From Allolucifera butyrica (GTDB taxonomy: Bacteria > Bacillota > Negativicutes > Sporomusales > UPPP01), in NCBI RefSeq assembly GCF_900476375.1, contig NZ_UPPP01000081.1:1-49916 (forward strand): a stretch of DNA of 49,916 nucleotides, read 5' to 3'. Made by a program: the position numbers and the translations under genes. Below are positions 33,737 through 43,756 of this stretch, one piece after another. The notes beneath the pieces are model-generated. The model did no database searches, had not been told where the DNA came from, and saw only the letters and a program-made list of their open reading frames with translations. Numbering within the stretch: position 1 is the first letter of the stretch; each line of letters opens with the position of its first letter.

Positions 33737-34483
33737 ATGAATAGAACGATTGCAACTGTAATTATTGAAGATGATCCTATGGTACTTGAGCTTCATCGGC
33801 AGTACACGAATAAAATCAAGGAATATTATTTGACTGGATTTTCCATATGTGGTGAAGACGGGCTCCGGTTAATTGAGGAGAAACGGCCTCAACTGGCGAT
33901 TATTGACATTTATTTGCCGGGGATTAACGGACTGCAGGTGCTGAAGTATATCCGGAGTCAAGGCTGGAATACGGATGTGATTCTGGTGACGGCGGCCCAC
34001 GACACGGAGTCCGTGCAACAGGGCATTCAGTATGGAGCGGTGGATTATATCGTTAAGCCGTTTACTTTTCAGCGTTATAAAAAGGCCCTGTCGAAGTATA
34101 GACAGTATTTTGAAAAATTGCATGCCGGAGAAAAGTTTATGTCCCAACAGGAAATTGATGCGTTAAAAGTAAATGAAACGGGTGACCGGCCGGACCCGGC
34201 CAGGGAGATCAATCCGCTAAAATCCAATGCAGCCGACAATACACCCGGATTGCCAAAAGGACTGCAGCAGACTACCTTGGATATGATCGTGGAAGTATTG
34301 CAGCAAAAGCAAGGTTATTTTACAGCGCGGGAAATTTCAGAAAATACGGGAATTTCCCGCATTACGGTGAAACGCTATTTCAATTATTTATTAGATAACG
34401 GCTGGCTGAAAGCAATTTTGTCCTATGGCCCCATCGGGCGGCCGCTGGAAAAATATATTATAACTAAGGAATTTATAAATTAA
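33737..34483 (+). CDS. CitB/DcuR-type response regulator
   Basis: 248 residues. Receiver domain (1-120) with acidic pocket in IIEDDPM, phosphoacceptor Asp57 (IIDIYLPG), Thr in LVTAAHD and Lys in YIVKPF. After a linker, a winged-helix DNA-binding domain (about 175-245: TARE ISENTGISRITVKRYFNYLLDNG), the layout of CitT/DcuR regulators that respond to citrate, malate or fumarate. Start ATG lies 17 nt after the kinase stop with GGGGGAGAAG upstream. Likely target, from position and family habit, is the oxalate oxidoreductase/transporter locus or the AAA ATPase downstream; not shown by sequence. Confidence 0.88.
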   Translation: MNRTIATVIIEDDPMVLELHRQYTNKIKEYYLTGFSICGEDGLRLIEEKRPQLAIIDIYLPGINGLQVLKYIRSQGWNTDVILVTAAHDTESVQQGIQYGAVDYIVKPFTFQRYKKALSKYRQYFEKLHAGEKFMSQQEIDALKVNETGDRPDPAREINPLKSNAADNTPGLPKGLQQTTLDMIVEVLQQKQGYFTAREISENTGISRITVKRYFNYLLDNGWLKAILSYGPIGRPLEKYIITKEFIN

Positions 34484-34496
34484 GCCAATTTCTTAA

Positions 34497-34582
34497 GAGA
34501 TTGCCACGTCGCTCTGCTTCTCGCAATGACGGGAAAGACAGGCTGTCATTGCGAGCGAAACGGAGTGTAGCGTGGCGATCTT
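34497..34582. repeat. Palindromic TCATTGCGAGCGAA-type repeat
   Basis: Long imperfect inverted repeat: GATTGCCACGTCGCTCTGCT... with TCTCGCAATGAC on the left (34499-34530) and GTCATTGCGAGCGAAACGGA... with GTAGCGTGGCGATC on the right (34545-34580). This sequence motif is a known type of intergenic palindrome in many bacterial genomes. It sits between the response regulator and the AAA ATPase gene. Confidence 0.75.
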
Positions 34583-34601
34583 AGGTTTTGTCGATAACCT
34601 G

Positions 34602-34630
34602 AGACCGCGTTAAGCGGTCTTTCTTTTTTG
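34602..34630 (+). terminator. Terminator after the two-component operon
   Basis: AGACCGC (34602-34608), loop GTTAA, GCGGTCT (34614-34620), then TTCTTTTTT. The hairpin has the same sequence as the ends of repeat family B. Confidence 0.8.
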
Positions 34631-34750
34631 TAGTTTACTTATTTACTTTATTTAACTTAGTTTCATAAATATGGCTATTTAGCGCGGGGTCATTTATACT
34701 GAAGCCAAAAGATGGAAAATTCAAAAAAAGCCAATAAGGGGGGAAGATTT

Positions 34751-36913
34751 TTGAGCGAAGCCGGAAAAATTCTTTCCTTTAAAGTGGCAGATGCTATGCC
34801 GGAGGATGTTGGTCAGGGCTATGTCAGAATTGACAATGACGATATGGCTCAGTTGGAAGTAGTGATGGGTGATATCGTTGAAATTCAGGGGCGCAAAACA
34901 ACGGTTGCCAAAGTCGTGCCCTGCTTTTCTCAATTTAAAAAGCAGAATATTGTCCAGCTTGAGGCGATTATTCGTGAGAATGCCGGCGTGGGGATTGACG
35001 AGCGGGTAACCGTCCGGAAGACGGAACGTCAACCGGCCCGGAGTGTTGTCTTAAGTCCTCTCGATACGACCATTAATTTTAACGACGCTCAGGATGCGCA
35101 GCATCTTGAGCGGATACTAAACGGACTGGCCGTAATCACCGGCGACCGGATCAAGGTAGTACTTGCCGGTGCCCGGGGGCAATATTTTACCGTTATTGGC
35201 ACTGCGCCCCAGGGAGCGGTACTGATTCATGCCGCGACCAAGATAACCGTTACTGAACCGGATTCACTGGAAGATTTCAGCTGCCGGGCTTCCTATGAAG
35301 ACGTTGGCGGTCTTGATAAAGAACTGGAACGGATTCGCGAGATGGTTGAGTTGCCGCTTAATTATCCGGAGATATTTCGCCGGCTCGGGGTGGAAGCGCC
35401 AAAAGGAATCCTTCTGTATGGGCCGCCAGGCACCGGCAAGACATTGCTGGCCCGGGCGGTAGCCAGTGAAACACGGGCCGCTTTTGTCCATGTCAACGGG
35501 CCGGAAATCGTTAATAAGTATTACGGCGAAAGCGAAGCCAGGCTGCGGGAAATATTCGAAACGGCGCAACGGCGGGCTCCGTCTATCATTTTCATTGACG
35601 AAATTGATGCGATCGCTCCCAAACGCACCGAAGTGATCGGCGACGTGGAAAAAAGAATTGTTGCCCAGCTCTTGGCGCTGATGGACGGGTTAAGAAACCG
35701 CGGCCAGGTTATCGTGATTGGCGCAACCAACGTGCCGGATATGGTTGATTCCGCCTTACGGCGTCCCGGACGGTTCGACCGGGAGCTTTCCATTAATCCG
35801 CCGGACCGGCCCGGACGACTGAGGATTCTTAAGATTCATAGCCGTAATATGAAACTGGATCCGGCAGTGAACCTGGAGGAACTTGCTCAAATAACCCACG
35901 GATTTGTCGGGGCCGATTTGGCAATTTTGTGCAAGGAAGCCGGTATGAACGCCATCCGGCGTATTTTACCGGAACTGGATTTTTCCGACGGGCCGATGAA
36001 TGAGGCGGTACTGGCGGCAAGCCGGATTACCCGGCAAGACTTTTTTTTGGCATTGCGGGAAGTGGAACCCACCGCCACGCGGGAGTTTTTTGCGGAAAAA
36101 CCCAACACGCAATGGCGGCATATTGGCGGATTGACCGCAATTAAGGAAAAGATCAGGACGGTTATTGAATTGCCGCTGCTGCATCCGGAACTCTTCCTGG
36201 GTATGCGGCAGGGAATGCCGAAAGGCGTTTTACTGACCGGGCCGCCGGGTACGGGCAAAACCCTTATGGTTCGGGCATTAGCCGGTACACTTAACGTCCA
36301 TTTCCTGGCCGTTGACGCATCAAGACTGAATTCACGCTGGCTTGGTGAGGCGGAAAAAGGGCTTAGGCAGATTTTTAAGCGGGCTAAACAGGTGGCTCCC
36401 TGTATCTTATTTTTTGATGAGATTGACGCCATGGCACCGGTTCGCTCCGCCGGCAGCCGGCAGGATTCCGACAGGCTGGTGAGCCAAATGCTGCTTGAAT
36501 TGGACAGCCTGATGGATTCGTCCAATGTGATCGTAGTAGGAGCGAGTAATCGTCCCGACCGGATTGATCCCGCTTTATTGCGGACCGGCCGTTTTGACTA
36601 TCAAATCGAGTTTCCCAAGCCGAATTGCGAAGAACGGCTGGAAATCTTCCAGATTCATACGGCCAGCCTGAATCTCGCCGATGATGTAGACTTAGCAGGG
36701 TTGGCAGCAAAGACGGAGGGGCTGGTGGGCTCGGATATTCAGGCGCTTTGTAAACAAGCCGCGTTAAAGGCAATCAAGCTTCATTTAGCGGCAATGCATA
36801 GCCTCACGGCGGCGCAAAAAGGTTTTGGTTCCGCTAATTTTAGCGTGCGGGCCCGGCATTTCGAGGAAGCCCTCGGTGACCTGCCGGCGGAACCGGCGAT
36901 AAGTGTTATTTAA
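34751..36913 (+). CDS. Cdc48/VCP-like double AAA+ ATPase
   Basis: About 720 residues. N-terminal Cdc48-type domain (FKVADAMPEDVGQGYVRIDNDDM, double-psi barrel, about 1-180), D1 AAA module with Walker A GPPGTGKTLLARA (near 224) and Walker B IIFIDEIDAIAPKR, D2 with GPPGTGKTLMVRA (near 496) and ILFFDEIDAMAP, plus arginine-finger regions LRRPGRFDRE and LLRTGRFDYQ. It unfolds or remodels proteins with ATP. Such two-ring ATPases are typical of archaea and eukaryotes and are present in only some bacteria. TTG 34751 is preferred, having AAGGGGGGA 6-7 nt upstream; ATG 34712 is possible but lacks a ribosome binding site. It lies 80 nt before the oxidoreductase gamma gene with no terminator, so may be co-transcribed. 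Confidence 0.88.
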   Translation: MSEAGKILSFKVADAMPEDVGQGYVRIDNDDMAQLEVVMGDIVEIQGRKTTVAKVVPCFSQFKKQNIVQLEAIIRENAGVGIDERVTVRKTERQPARSVVLSPLDTTINFNDAQDAQHLERILNGLAVITGDRIKVVLAGARGQYFTVIGTAPQGAVLIHAATKITVTEPDSLEDFSCRASYEDVGGLDKELERIREMVELPLNYPEIFRRLGVEAPKGILLYGPPGTGKTLLARAVASETRAAFVHVNGPEIVNKYYGESEARLREIFETAQRRAPSIIFIDEIDAIAPKRTEVIGDVEKRIVAQLLALMDGLRNRGQVIVIGATNVPDMVDSALRRPGRFDRELSINPPDRPGRLRILKIHSRNMKLDPAVNLEELAQITHGFVGADLAILCKEAGMNAIRRILPELDFSDGPMNEAVLAASRITRQDFFLALREVEPTATREFFAEKPNTQWRHIGGLTAIKEKIRTVIELPLLHPELFLGMRQGMPKGVLLTGPPGTGKTLMVRALAGTLNVHFLAVDASRLNSRWLGEAEKGLRQIFKRAKQVAPCILFFDEIDAMAPVRSAGSRQDSDRLVSQMLLELDSLMDSSNVIVVGASNRPDRIDPALLRTGRFDYQIEFPKPNCEERLEIFQIHTASLNLADDVDLAGLAAKTEGLVGSDIQALCKQAALKAIKLHLAAMHSLTAAQKGFGSANFSVRARHFEEALGDLPAEPAISVI

Positions 36914-36993
36914 GACATGGGGGTGGTTACCAAAGTAAATTCGTCTGGTAAATCGTCGAAAAATGGAAATCGATTAACGAAGGAGGAACGAAA

Positions 36994-37629
36994 ATGACAC
37001 TGGCAGTTGCTATCGACGCCCAAATGCGGGAAGTTACCGTATGGACCAGGGGTGTCACTCTGGCTAAGGAGGCCCGGGATGTTGCTACCTTGATGGCTAA
37101 GGCCGGCGGACGGGAAGGATTGTATGTACAGTCTTTCGATAATTATGTTGACCTTCCCGACCGGATTAATGTTCCCTGTAAGAGCTATGCCCGGCTGAGT
37201 TCGGCTCCCATTGAAACGTTTTATGAGTATGAGAACCATCATCCTAATGTAGTGGTTCTCACCGAAGAAACCCTGGTAAAAGGACACGATATTTTACAGG
37301 GCTGCAAGCCCGGGACCGTAGTGGTGATTAATACGGCGCGCGATCCCAAAAGTTTGCTTAAATATCTGTCGCCGAAAGAAAATCTGAGTCACGTCAAAGC
37401 CATTGCGACCATTGATGCGAATGCCATGGGGATGGGGGTTATGCTTACCTTTGACGGTACCGAGGGCGCCGGTGATGATACGAAGATCGGGGCCGGTGTG
37501 GGCGCAGCCATTGCCGGGGCTGTAGCCAAAGCTACGGGTTATGCCAAACTGGAATCCCTCGTTGCCGTTGCGGAAAATAAAGAAGCTGTTAAGTTAGGCT
37601 GGGAAAAAGTGAATGTTTTACCGCTGTAA
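36994..37629 (+). CDS. 2-oxoacid:ferredoxin oxidoreductase gamma subunit (oxalate oxidoreductase type)
   Basis: 211 residues, PorG-like: ends with GAGVGAAIAGAVAKATGYAKLESL and contains VVVLTEETLVKG and VVINTARDP, matching the gamma domain of pyruvate:ferredoxin oxidoreductases. The usual early GRGGQG motif of PorG is replaced by a different start (MTLAVAIDAQMREVTVWTRGVTLAKEARDVATLM), yet the TRGVTLAKEA region aligns with it. Start ATG follows GAAGGAGG. First of four genes in the order gamma, delta, alpha, beta. In Moorella oxalate oxidoreductase, as I recall, gamma and delta are one chain; here they are two genes 88 nt apart. Confidence 0.85.
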   Translation: MTLAVAIDAQMREVTVWTRGVTLAKEARDVATLMAKAGGREGLYVQSFDNYVDLPDRINVPCKSYARLSSAPIETFYEYENHHPNVVVLTEETLVKGHDILQGCKPGTVVVINTARDPKSLLKYLSPKENLSHVKAIATIDANAMGMGVMLTFDGTEGAGDDTKIGAGVGAAIAGAVAKATGYAKLESLVAVAENKEAVKLGWEKVNVLPL

Positions 37630-37717
37630 TGCAAACCTATACGTGTCCTGACGGAAACCCGCAGTAAATTAAGCGGAGATAAGGAACGCTAGCTGGAATT
37701 ACGAGGAGGTGTCTACT

Positions 37718-38008
37718 TTGTCAAAATCGTATAAACAAGTCCCTTTTGCTGCTATCGTCAAATCGCCTACGGAGAATAATCAGGGAATGGTAACGGGCAA
37801 TTGGCGGTATCTGCGTCCTGTGGTTGACAAAAGTCTGTGTACAGAATGCAAAATGTGCTGGATTTCCTGTCCTGATGCCACAGTGAATTATTCAAAAGAG
37901 ACTGGAATTAACTTCAACCTTGAATTCTGCAAAGGCTGCGGTGTTTGCAGCAATGTTTGCCCCGTAGGGGCGATCAGTCGGGTACCCGAACTGGATTTTG
38001 ACGATTAA
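37718..38008 (+). CDS. 2-oxoacid:ferredoxin oxidoreductase delta subunit (2[4Fe-4S] ferredoxin)
   Basis: 96 residues from TTG at 37718; AGGAGGTG (37704-37711) is 6 nt upstream, which rules out the in-frame GTG at 37709 that overlaps it. Two ferredoxin motifs, CTECKMCWISCP and CKGCGVCSNVCP (both C-x2-C-x2-C-x3-C-P), bind two [4Fe-4S] clusters carrying electrons from the TPP site toward external ferredoxin. NWRYLRPVVDKSLC before the first motif is usual for PorD. The alpha gene starts 12 nt later. Confidence 0.9.
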   Translation: MSKSYKQVPFAAIVKSPTENNQGMVTGNWRYLRPVVDKSLCTECKMCWISCPDATVNYSKETGINFNLEFCKGCGVCSNVCPVGAISRVPELDFDD

Positions 38009-38020
38009 GGAGTGAAGAAG

Positions 38021-40236
<2,216 letters not shown>

Positions 40237-40254
40237 CCCGATTTATGATGGCGA

Positions 40255-40295
40255 TAAGTCCCTGGCGCCTATGAACAAAAGGAACCAGGGGCTTA
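40255..40295 (+). terminator. Possible terminator after the oxidoreductase operon
   Basis: TAAGTCCCTGG (40255-40265) pairs with CCAGGGGCTTA (40285-40295) with one wobble; loop of 19 nt and no T-run, so weak. Confidence 0.4.
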
Positions 40296-40309
40296 CTTCT
40301 GCCCGACTT

Positions 40310-40485
40310 GAGCCTGCTTAAAAAGCGCATCAATCCCATTTTTCGCAGTCCTCTGTCTTTATTTCAGAGTGCGAAATGTGGGAACTACGTTGTTGCGGCT
40401 GCGCGTTCTCACTCAACGTACGCCTATGTACGCCTTCGTTCGAATGCTCACCGCGCCTAGTATCTGCATCTTTTTAAGCAGTCTC
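40310..40485. repeat. MITE-like element with terminal inverted repeats
   Basis: About 176 bp bounded by 16-nt near-perfect inverted ends, GAGCCTGCTTAAAAAG at 40310-40325 and CTTTTTAAGCAGTCTC at 40470-40485 (one mismatch). It contains the tandem GTACGCCTATGTACGCC and no gene. A 37-nt piece of its left end recurs, inverted, at 45094-45130. It fills much of the 470-bp gap 40237-40706; the rest holds AT-rich sequence before the transporter with no clear promoter beyond TTGACG at 40562. Confidence 0.65.
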
Positions 40486-40706
40486 GGCTTGCAAAGAGAA
40501 TAGGAAGGGTGATTTTAACTTCTGAACTTTGCGGTTGGTATTTTGCCGACAGATGTGAAATTTGACGGTCATATTGGCAACTAAATATTTTGGAACAATT
40601 GATGATTTTTTATTTGCAGTACTCCTAGGTAGTATGTCTTCCTGAAGATTCAGATGGCGCATTGTCGGTTGGTTGTCTGAATTAATACGCTAGGAGGTTA
40701 TTTATA

Positions 40707-41987
40707 ATGACACCCATTAGTGGTTCCGATAAGGAAGCTTACGGAAGTTTTGTTGGGAATCGCTGGGTACAGCTCGTTACTGCGGTTATCAGCATGATCA
40801 TGATTGCGAACCTCCAATATGCCTGGACCCTGTTTTCCACGCCTTTGCGGGACGGGCTCAAAGTATCCCTGGCAGCGGTTCAGTATGCATTTACGCTGTT
40901 TATCATGTTTGAAACCTTTGTTCAGCCTCTTGCCGGGTATCTGCTAGACCGTTTTGGTGCCAGACTGATGTTTACTTCCGCCGGATTGCTGGTTGGCATC
41001 GGCTGGGCAATGATGGGGCAAGTACAGTCTATCGCCGGTCTTTACTTTTTTTATGCTTTGGCAGGGGTTGGAGCGGCAGTAATCTACGGCGGCAGCATTA
41101 GTGTCGCGGTACGCTGGTTTCCCGACCGCCGCGGCATGGCCAGCGGCTTAATCGCCGCCGGTTTCGGCATGGGGGCGCTGCCGTTTCTGCCGGTTATTGC
41201 CGGTTTGTTAAAGAGCGGTGGTCCGGCGTTGGCCCTGATGTCCACCGGGATCATCCAAGGGATCATCATTATGGTGGCGGCCCAAATATTACGCTACCCT
41301 GTCAGCTTTAAACGGCCGGCGGGAGGAGCAGCGGCGCCGGAGACCGTAAAACCGGCTGCCTCCCGGGGCTTTACTTTTCAGGAAATGTTTGTCACGCCCC
41401 ATTTTTGGCTGCTATGGGTCATGTTTTTATCGGTCAATATCGGCGGCCTGCTTATAACGGCTCAGACCAAACCCTTCGGGCAAAGCATTCAAATCAGTGC
41501 AGCCGCTATTCTGACAGCGGTTGCTGTCCAGAATCTGGTCAATGGCTGTGGACGTATGGCCTGGGGCTGGGTATCCGACAAAATCGGGCGCTATAGAACG
41601 ATGGGGCTTTCTTTTGGACTTAATGCGATTTTCTTGTTCCTGTTGCCCTACTTTGCTCACAGCGATGGAATGTATATTTTAATGACGGCATTGATTATCG
41701 GGACATGGGGACAATGTTTTGCCCTGTTTCCGGCAGCCAATGCGGATATTTTCGGTACGACCTATGCAGCGACCAATTATGGGTTTCTGTATAGTGCCAA
41801 AGGGTTTGCCTCGATTTTCGGCGGGGGCCTGGGAGCCTATTTAGCGCATTCTTTCGGTTGGACGATAGTATTTTCCGCCGCTGCCGGCTTTTCGCTCTTC
41901 GCCGCTTTAATGTCCCTGGTTCTTCCCCGGATTGCCAAACCGGTCCGGCGTGATATTGCCACCGAAGGAAAAACAATCCAAGGTTAA
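40707..41987 (+). CDS. OFA-family MFS transporter (oxalate/formate antiporter-like)
   Basis: 426 residues, 12 hydrophobic segments. MFS loop signatures DRFGARLMF and GWVSDKIGRYRT, and OFA-specific stretches NLQYAWTLFSTPLRDGL, GAAVIYGGSISVAVRWFPDRRGMASGL and TNYGFLYSAKGFASIFGGGLGAYL. In Oxalobacter OxlT the substrate dicarboxylate is bound by Arg272 and Lys355; here Arg283 (NGCGRMAWGW) and Lys365 (SAKG) occupy the same contexts, 82 apart versus 83. Together with the oxalate oxidoreductase immediately upstream this supports oxalate uptake, possibly in exchange for formate or bicarbonate. Start ATG follows AGGAGG. Paralogues in this family carry other monocarboxylates, so the substrate is inferred. 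Confidence 0.87.
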   Translation: MTPISGSDKEAYGSFVGNRWVQLVTAVISMIMIANLQYAWTLFSTPLRDGLKVSLAAVQYAFTLFIMFETFVQPLAGYLLDRFGARLMFTSAGLLVGIGWAMMGQVQSIAGLYFFYALAGVGAAVIYGGSISVAVRWFPDRRGMASGLIAAGFGMGALPFLPVIAGLLKSGGPALALMSTGIIQGIIIMVAAQILRYPVSFKRPAGGAAAPETVKPAASRGFTFQEMFVTPHFWLLWVMFLSVNIGGLLITAQTKPFGQSIQISAAAILTAVAVQNLVNGCGRMAWGWVSDKIGRYRTMGLSFGLNAIFLFLLPYFAHSDGMYILMTALIIGTWGQCFALFPAANADIFGTTYAATNYGFLYSAKGFASIFGGGLGAYLAHSFGWTIVFSAAAGFSLFAALMSLVLPRIAKPVRRDIATEGKTIQG

Positions 41988-42108
41988 GATGAGCTTCAAC
42001 GGGTGGGTTACCGGCAGCGATGCAGGGGTTAAACCCGCAAGTGCCGCTGCCGGGCTGCCAGCCCGGCAGTTTGATTACCGTCAAATTCATGACTGGGAGA
42101 TACGGATA

Positions 42109-43671
42109 ATGACACTGATGGAAATCAGAAAGGTTCATCATGCGTTATTACATTGGCGGAATTTCCGGCTTAAGCTTTTTGCCGAAGGGATCATTACCGG
42201 CCTGATTGGAGGATTGACGGTCGTTTTGTTCCGGTTCGCCCTGGAAGCGGCCGAAGTGTTACGGACTAGTTTGTACCAGCAACTAAATAAGGGGAATATG
42301 GCCCTTATTGCCGGCTGGTTTATCCTGTTGGCAGGGATTGCCTGCCTGTTAGGCCGGATTGTAAAATTCGAACCCATGTGCAGCGGCAGTGGCATACCAC
42401 AAACAAAAGGAGTCTTATTAGGTTTGATAAAAATGGACTGCTTAAAAGTGTTGGCAGCAAAATTTATTGGTGGTGTTCTGGCAATCGGGGCCGGTATGTC
42501 CTTAGGGCGGGAAGGTCCTTCCATTCAAATCGGTGCTGTAATTGGGCAGGGATTCAGCCGTTTTCTCGGCCGGGATAGCATGGAAGAACGATATTTATTA
42601 ACCAGCGGCGCTAGCGCCGGGCTGGCGGCCGCCTTTAACGCGCCACTGGCAGGTGTGATTTTTTCTCTGGAAGAGCTGCATAAGAATTTTTCTCCCGCTG
42701 TATTAATGCCGGCCGTAGCCGCTTCGCTTACCGCCGATTTCATGGTCCGGTATTTTTCCGGACGGGAGCCAATCTGGAATTTTTCCGGTGTACCCGTATT
42801 ACCGGCTCACTATTATGTTTATTTGCTGATCCTGGGAGTTATTACCGGTCTTTTTGGCGCTGTCTTCAATAGCCTGCTGCTAAAGACTCTCGATATTTAT
42901 AGCCGGCAGCAAGTCTTGCCGGCAGGGGGAAAAGCCTTGCTGCCGCTGATTGCCGGCGGCATAGCGGGGTTCATTTTACCGGAAATCCTTGGCGGCGGCA
43001 ATACTTTGGTTGGCGTTATTTCCAGGGGCCAATTTGATTTATCAATGCTGCTGATTCTACTTGCCGTCAAGTTTCTATACACCATGCTTAGTTATGGTTC
43101 GGGAGTTCCCGGCGGAATCTTTCTTCCTTTGCTGGTAATCGGGGCCCTGACGGGGGAGGCATTCAGCAGGATTTTGGTAATCGCGGGAGTTAAACCGGAC
43201 TATCACACTACTTTTATAATTCTGGCCATGGCGGCGTATTTTACGGCAATTGTAAAAGCTCCTGTTACCGGCAGCGTTCTGATAACGGAAATGACGGGGT
43301 CCTTTCGTCATTTGCCGGAACTAATTACCATTTGCATGATTGCTTACGTCACAGCTGATTTTGTCAAAGCCGAGCCGATTTATGAGAGCCTCTTAGAGCG
43401 GATGCTGCAGCGGGGACTGCCAGCGGTAACAAAAACGGCGCCCCCCAGAACGGTTATGGAGATTGTTGTTTGTCTTGGCTCTAAATTGGATGGCAGAATC
43501 ATTAAGGAGATTGATTGGCCGCCGCATTGTTTACTGGTATGTGTAAGGCGCGGCGAGCGGGAAATTGTCCCGAAGGGTGACACCGAGCTCGTTGCCGGTG
43601 ATTATTTGTTTGTATCGGCCAATGAAGATTGCGCCGTTGATATAAAAACACTGGCTGAAGATTGCCGCTAA
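42109..43671 (+). CDS. CLC-family chloride/proton antiporter with C-terminal RCK_C domain
   Basis: 520 residues from ATG at 42109 (GGGAG 9 nt upstream); the frame is open further back to 41932 but that overlaps the transporter stop. CLC selectivity motifs: GSGIPQ (near 93), GREGPSIQIGA with the gating glutamate Glu135, and GVPGGIFLPLLVIGA. The glutamate gate predicts a secondary antiporter rather than a channel; GSGIP predicts chloride rather than fluoride. After residue about 440 a TrkA-C/RCK_C domain (VMEIVVCLGSKLDGRIIKEIDWPPHCLLVCVRRGEREIVPKGDTELVAGDYLFV) is fused, a known CLC arrangement that may bind a small ligand. The gene may be co-transcribed with the oxalate transporter. Confidence 0.9.
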   Translation: MTLMEIRKVHHALLHWRNFRLKLFAEGIITGLIGGLTVVLFRFALEAAEVLRTSLYQQLNKGNMALIAGWFILLAGIACLLGRIVKFEPMCSGSGIPQTKGVLLGLIKMDCLKVLAAKFIGGVLAIGAGMSLGREGPSIQIGAVIGQGFSRFLGRDSMEERYLLTSGASAGLAAAFNAPLAGVIFSLEELHKNFSPAVLMPAVAASLTADFMVRYFSGREPIWNFSGVPVLPAHYYVYLLILGVITGLFGAVFNSLLLKTLDIYSRQQVLPAGGKALLPLIAGGIAGFILPEILGGGNTLVGVISRGQFDLSMLLILLAVKFLYTMLSYGSGVPGGIFLPLLVIGALTGEAFSRILVIAGVKPDYHTTFIILAMAAYFTAIVKAPVTGSVLITEMTGSFRHLPELITICMIAYVTADFVKAEPIYESLLERMLQRGLPAVTKTAPPRTVMEIVVCLGSKLDGRIIKEIDWPPHCLLVCVRRGEREIVPKGDTELVAGDYLFVSANEDCAVDIKTLAEDCR

Positions 43672-43690
43672 TTCATTAGCGGTTTTTCTT
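43665..43690 (+). terminator. Terminator overlapping the CLC gene stop
   Basis: CCGCTAA (43665-43671), loop TTCA, TTAGCGG (43676-43682), then TTTTTCTT; the left arm includes the stop codon. Confidence 0.8.
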
Positions 43691-43756
43691 CGTATAACTT
43701 GCCTCTTAACCGGCCATATTCAATATATAAACTATCCCGAAAGAAGGTGTCGGTTT

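Noticed and set aside
40474..40662. 62-codon minus-strand frame
   Set aside because: Overlaps the MITE-like element end and AT-rich promoter region; no ribosome binding site or motif.
40239..40706. CRISPR-like or tRNA content in the large gap after the oxidoreductase operon
   Set aside because: Only one inverted-repeat element with a single short internal tandem is present; no regular spacing and no cloverleaf.
42048..42066. GC-rich hairpin GCCGGGC...GCCCGGC between the transporter and CLC genes as a terminator
   Set aside because: No T-run on either side, and the loop is very short; it may only be local structure.
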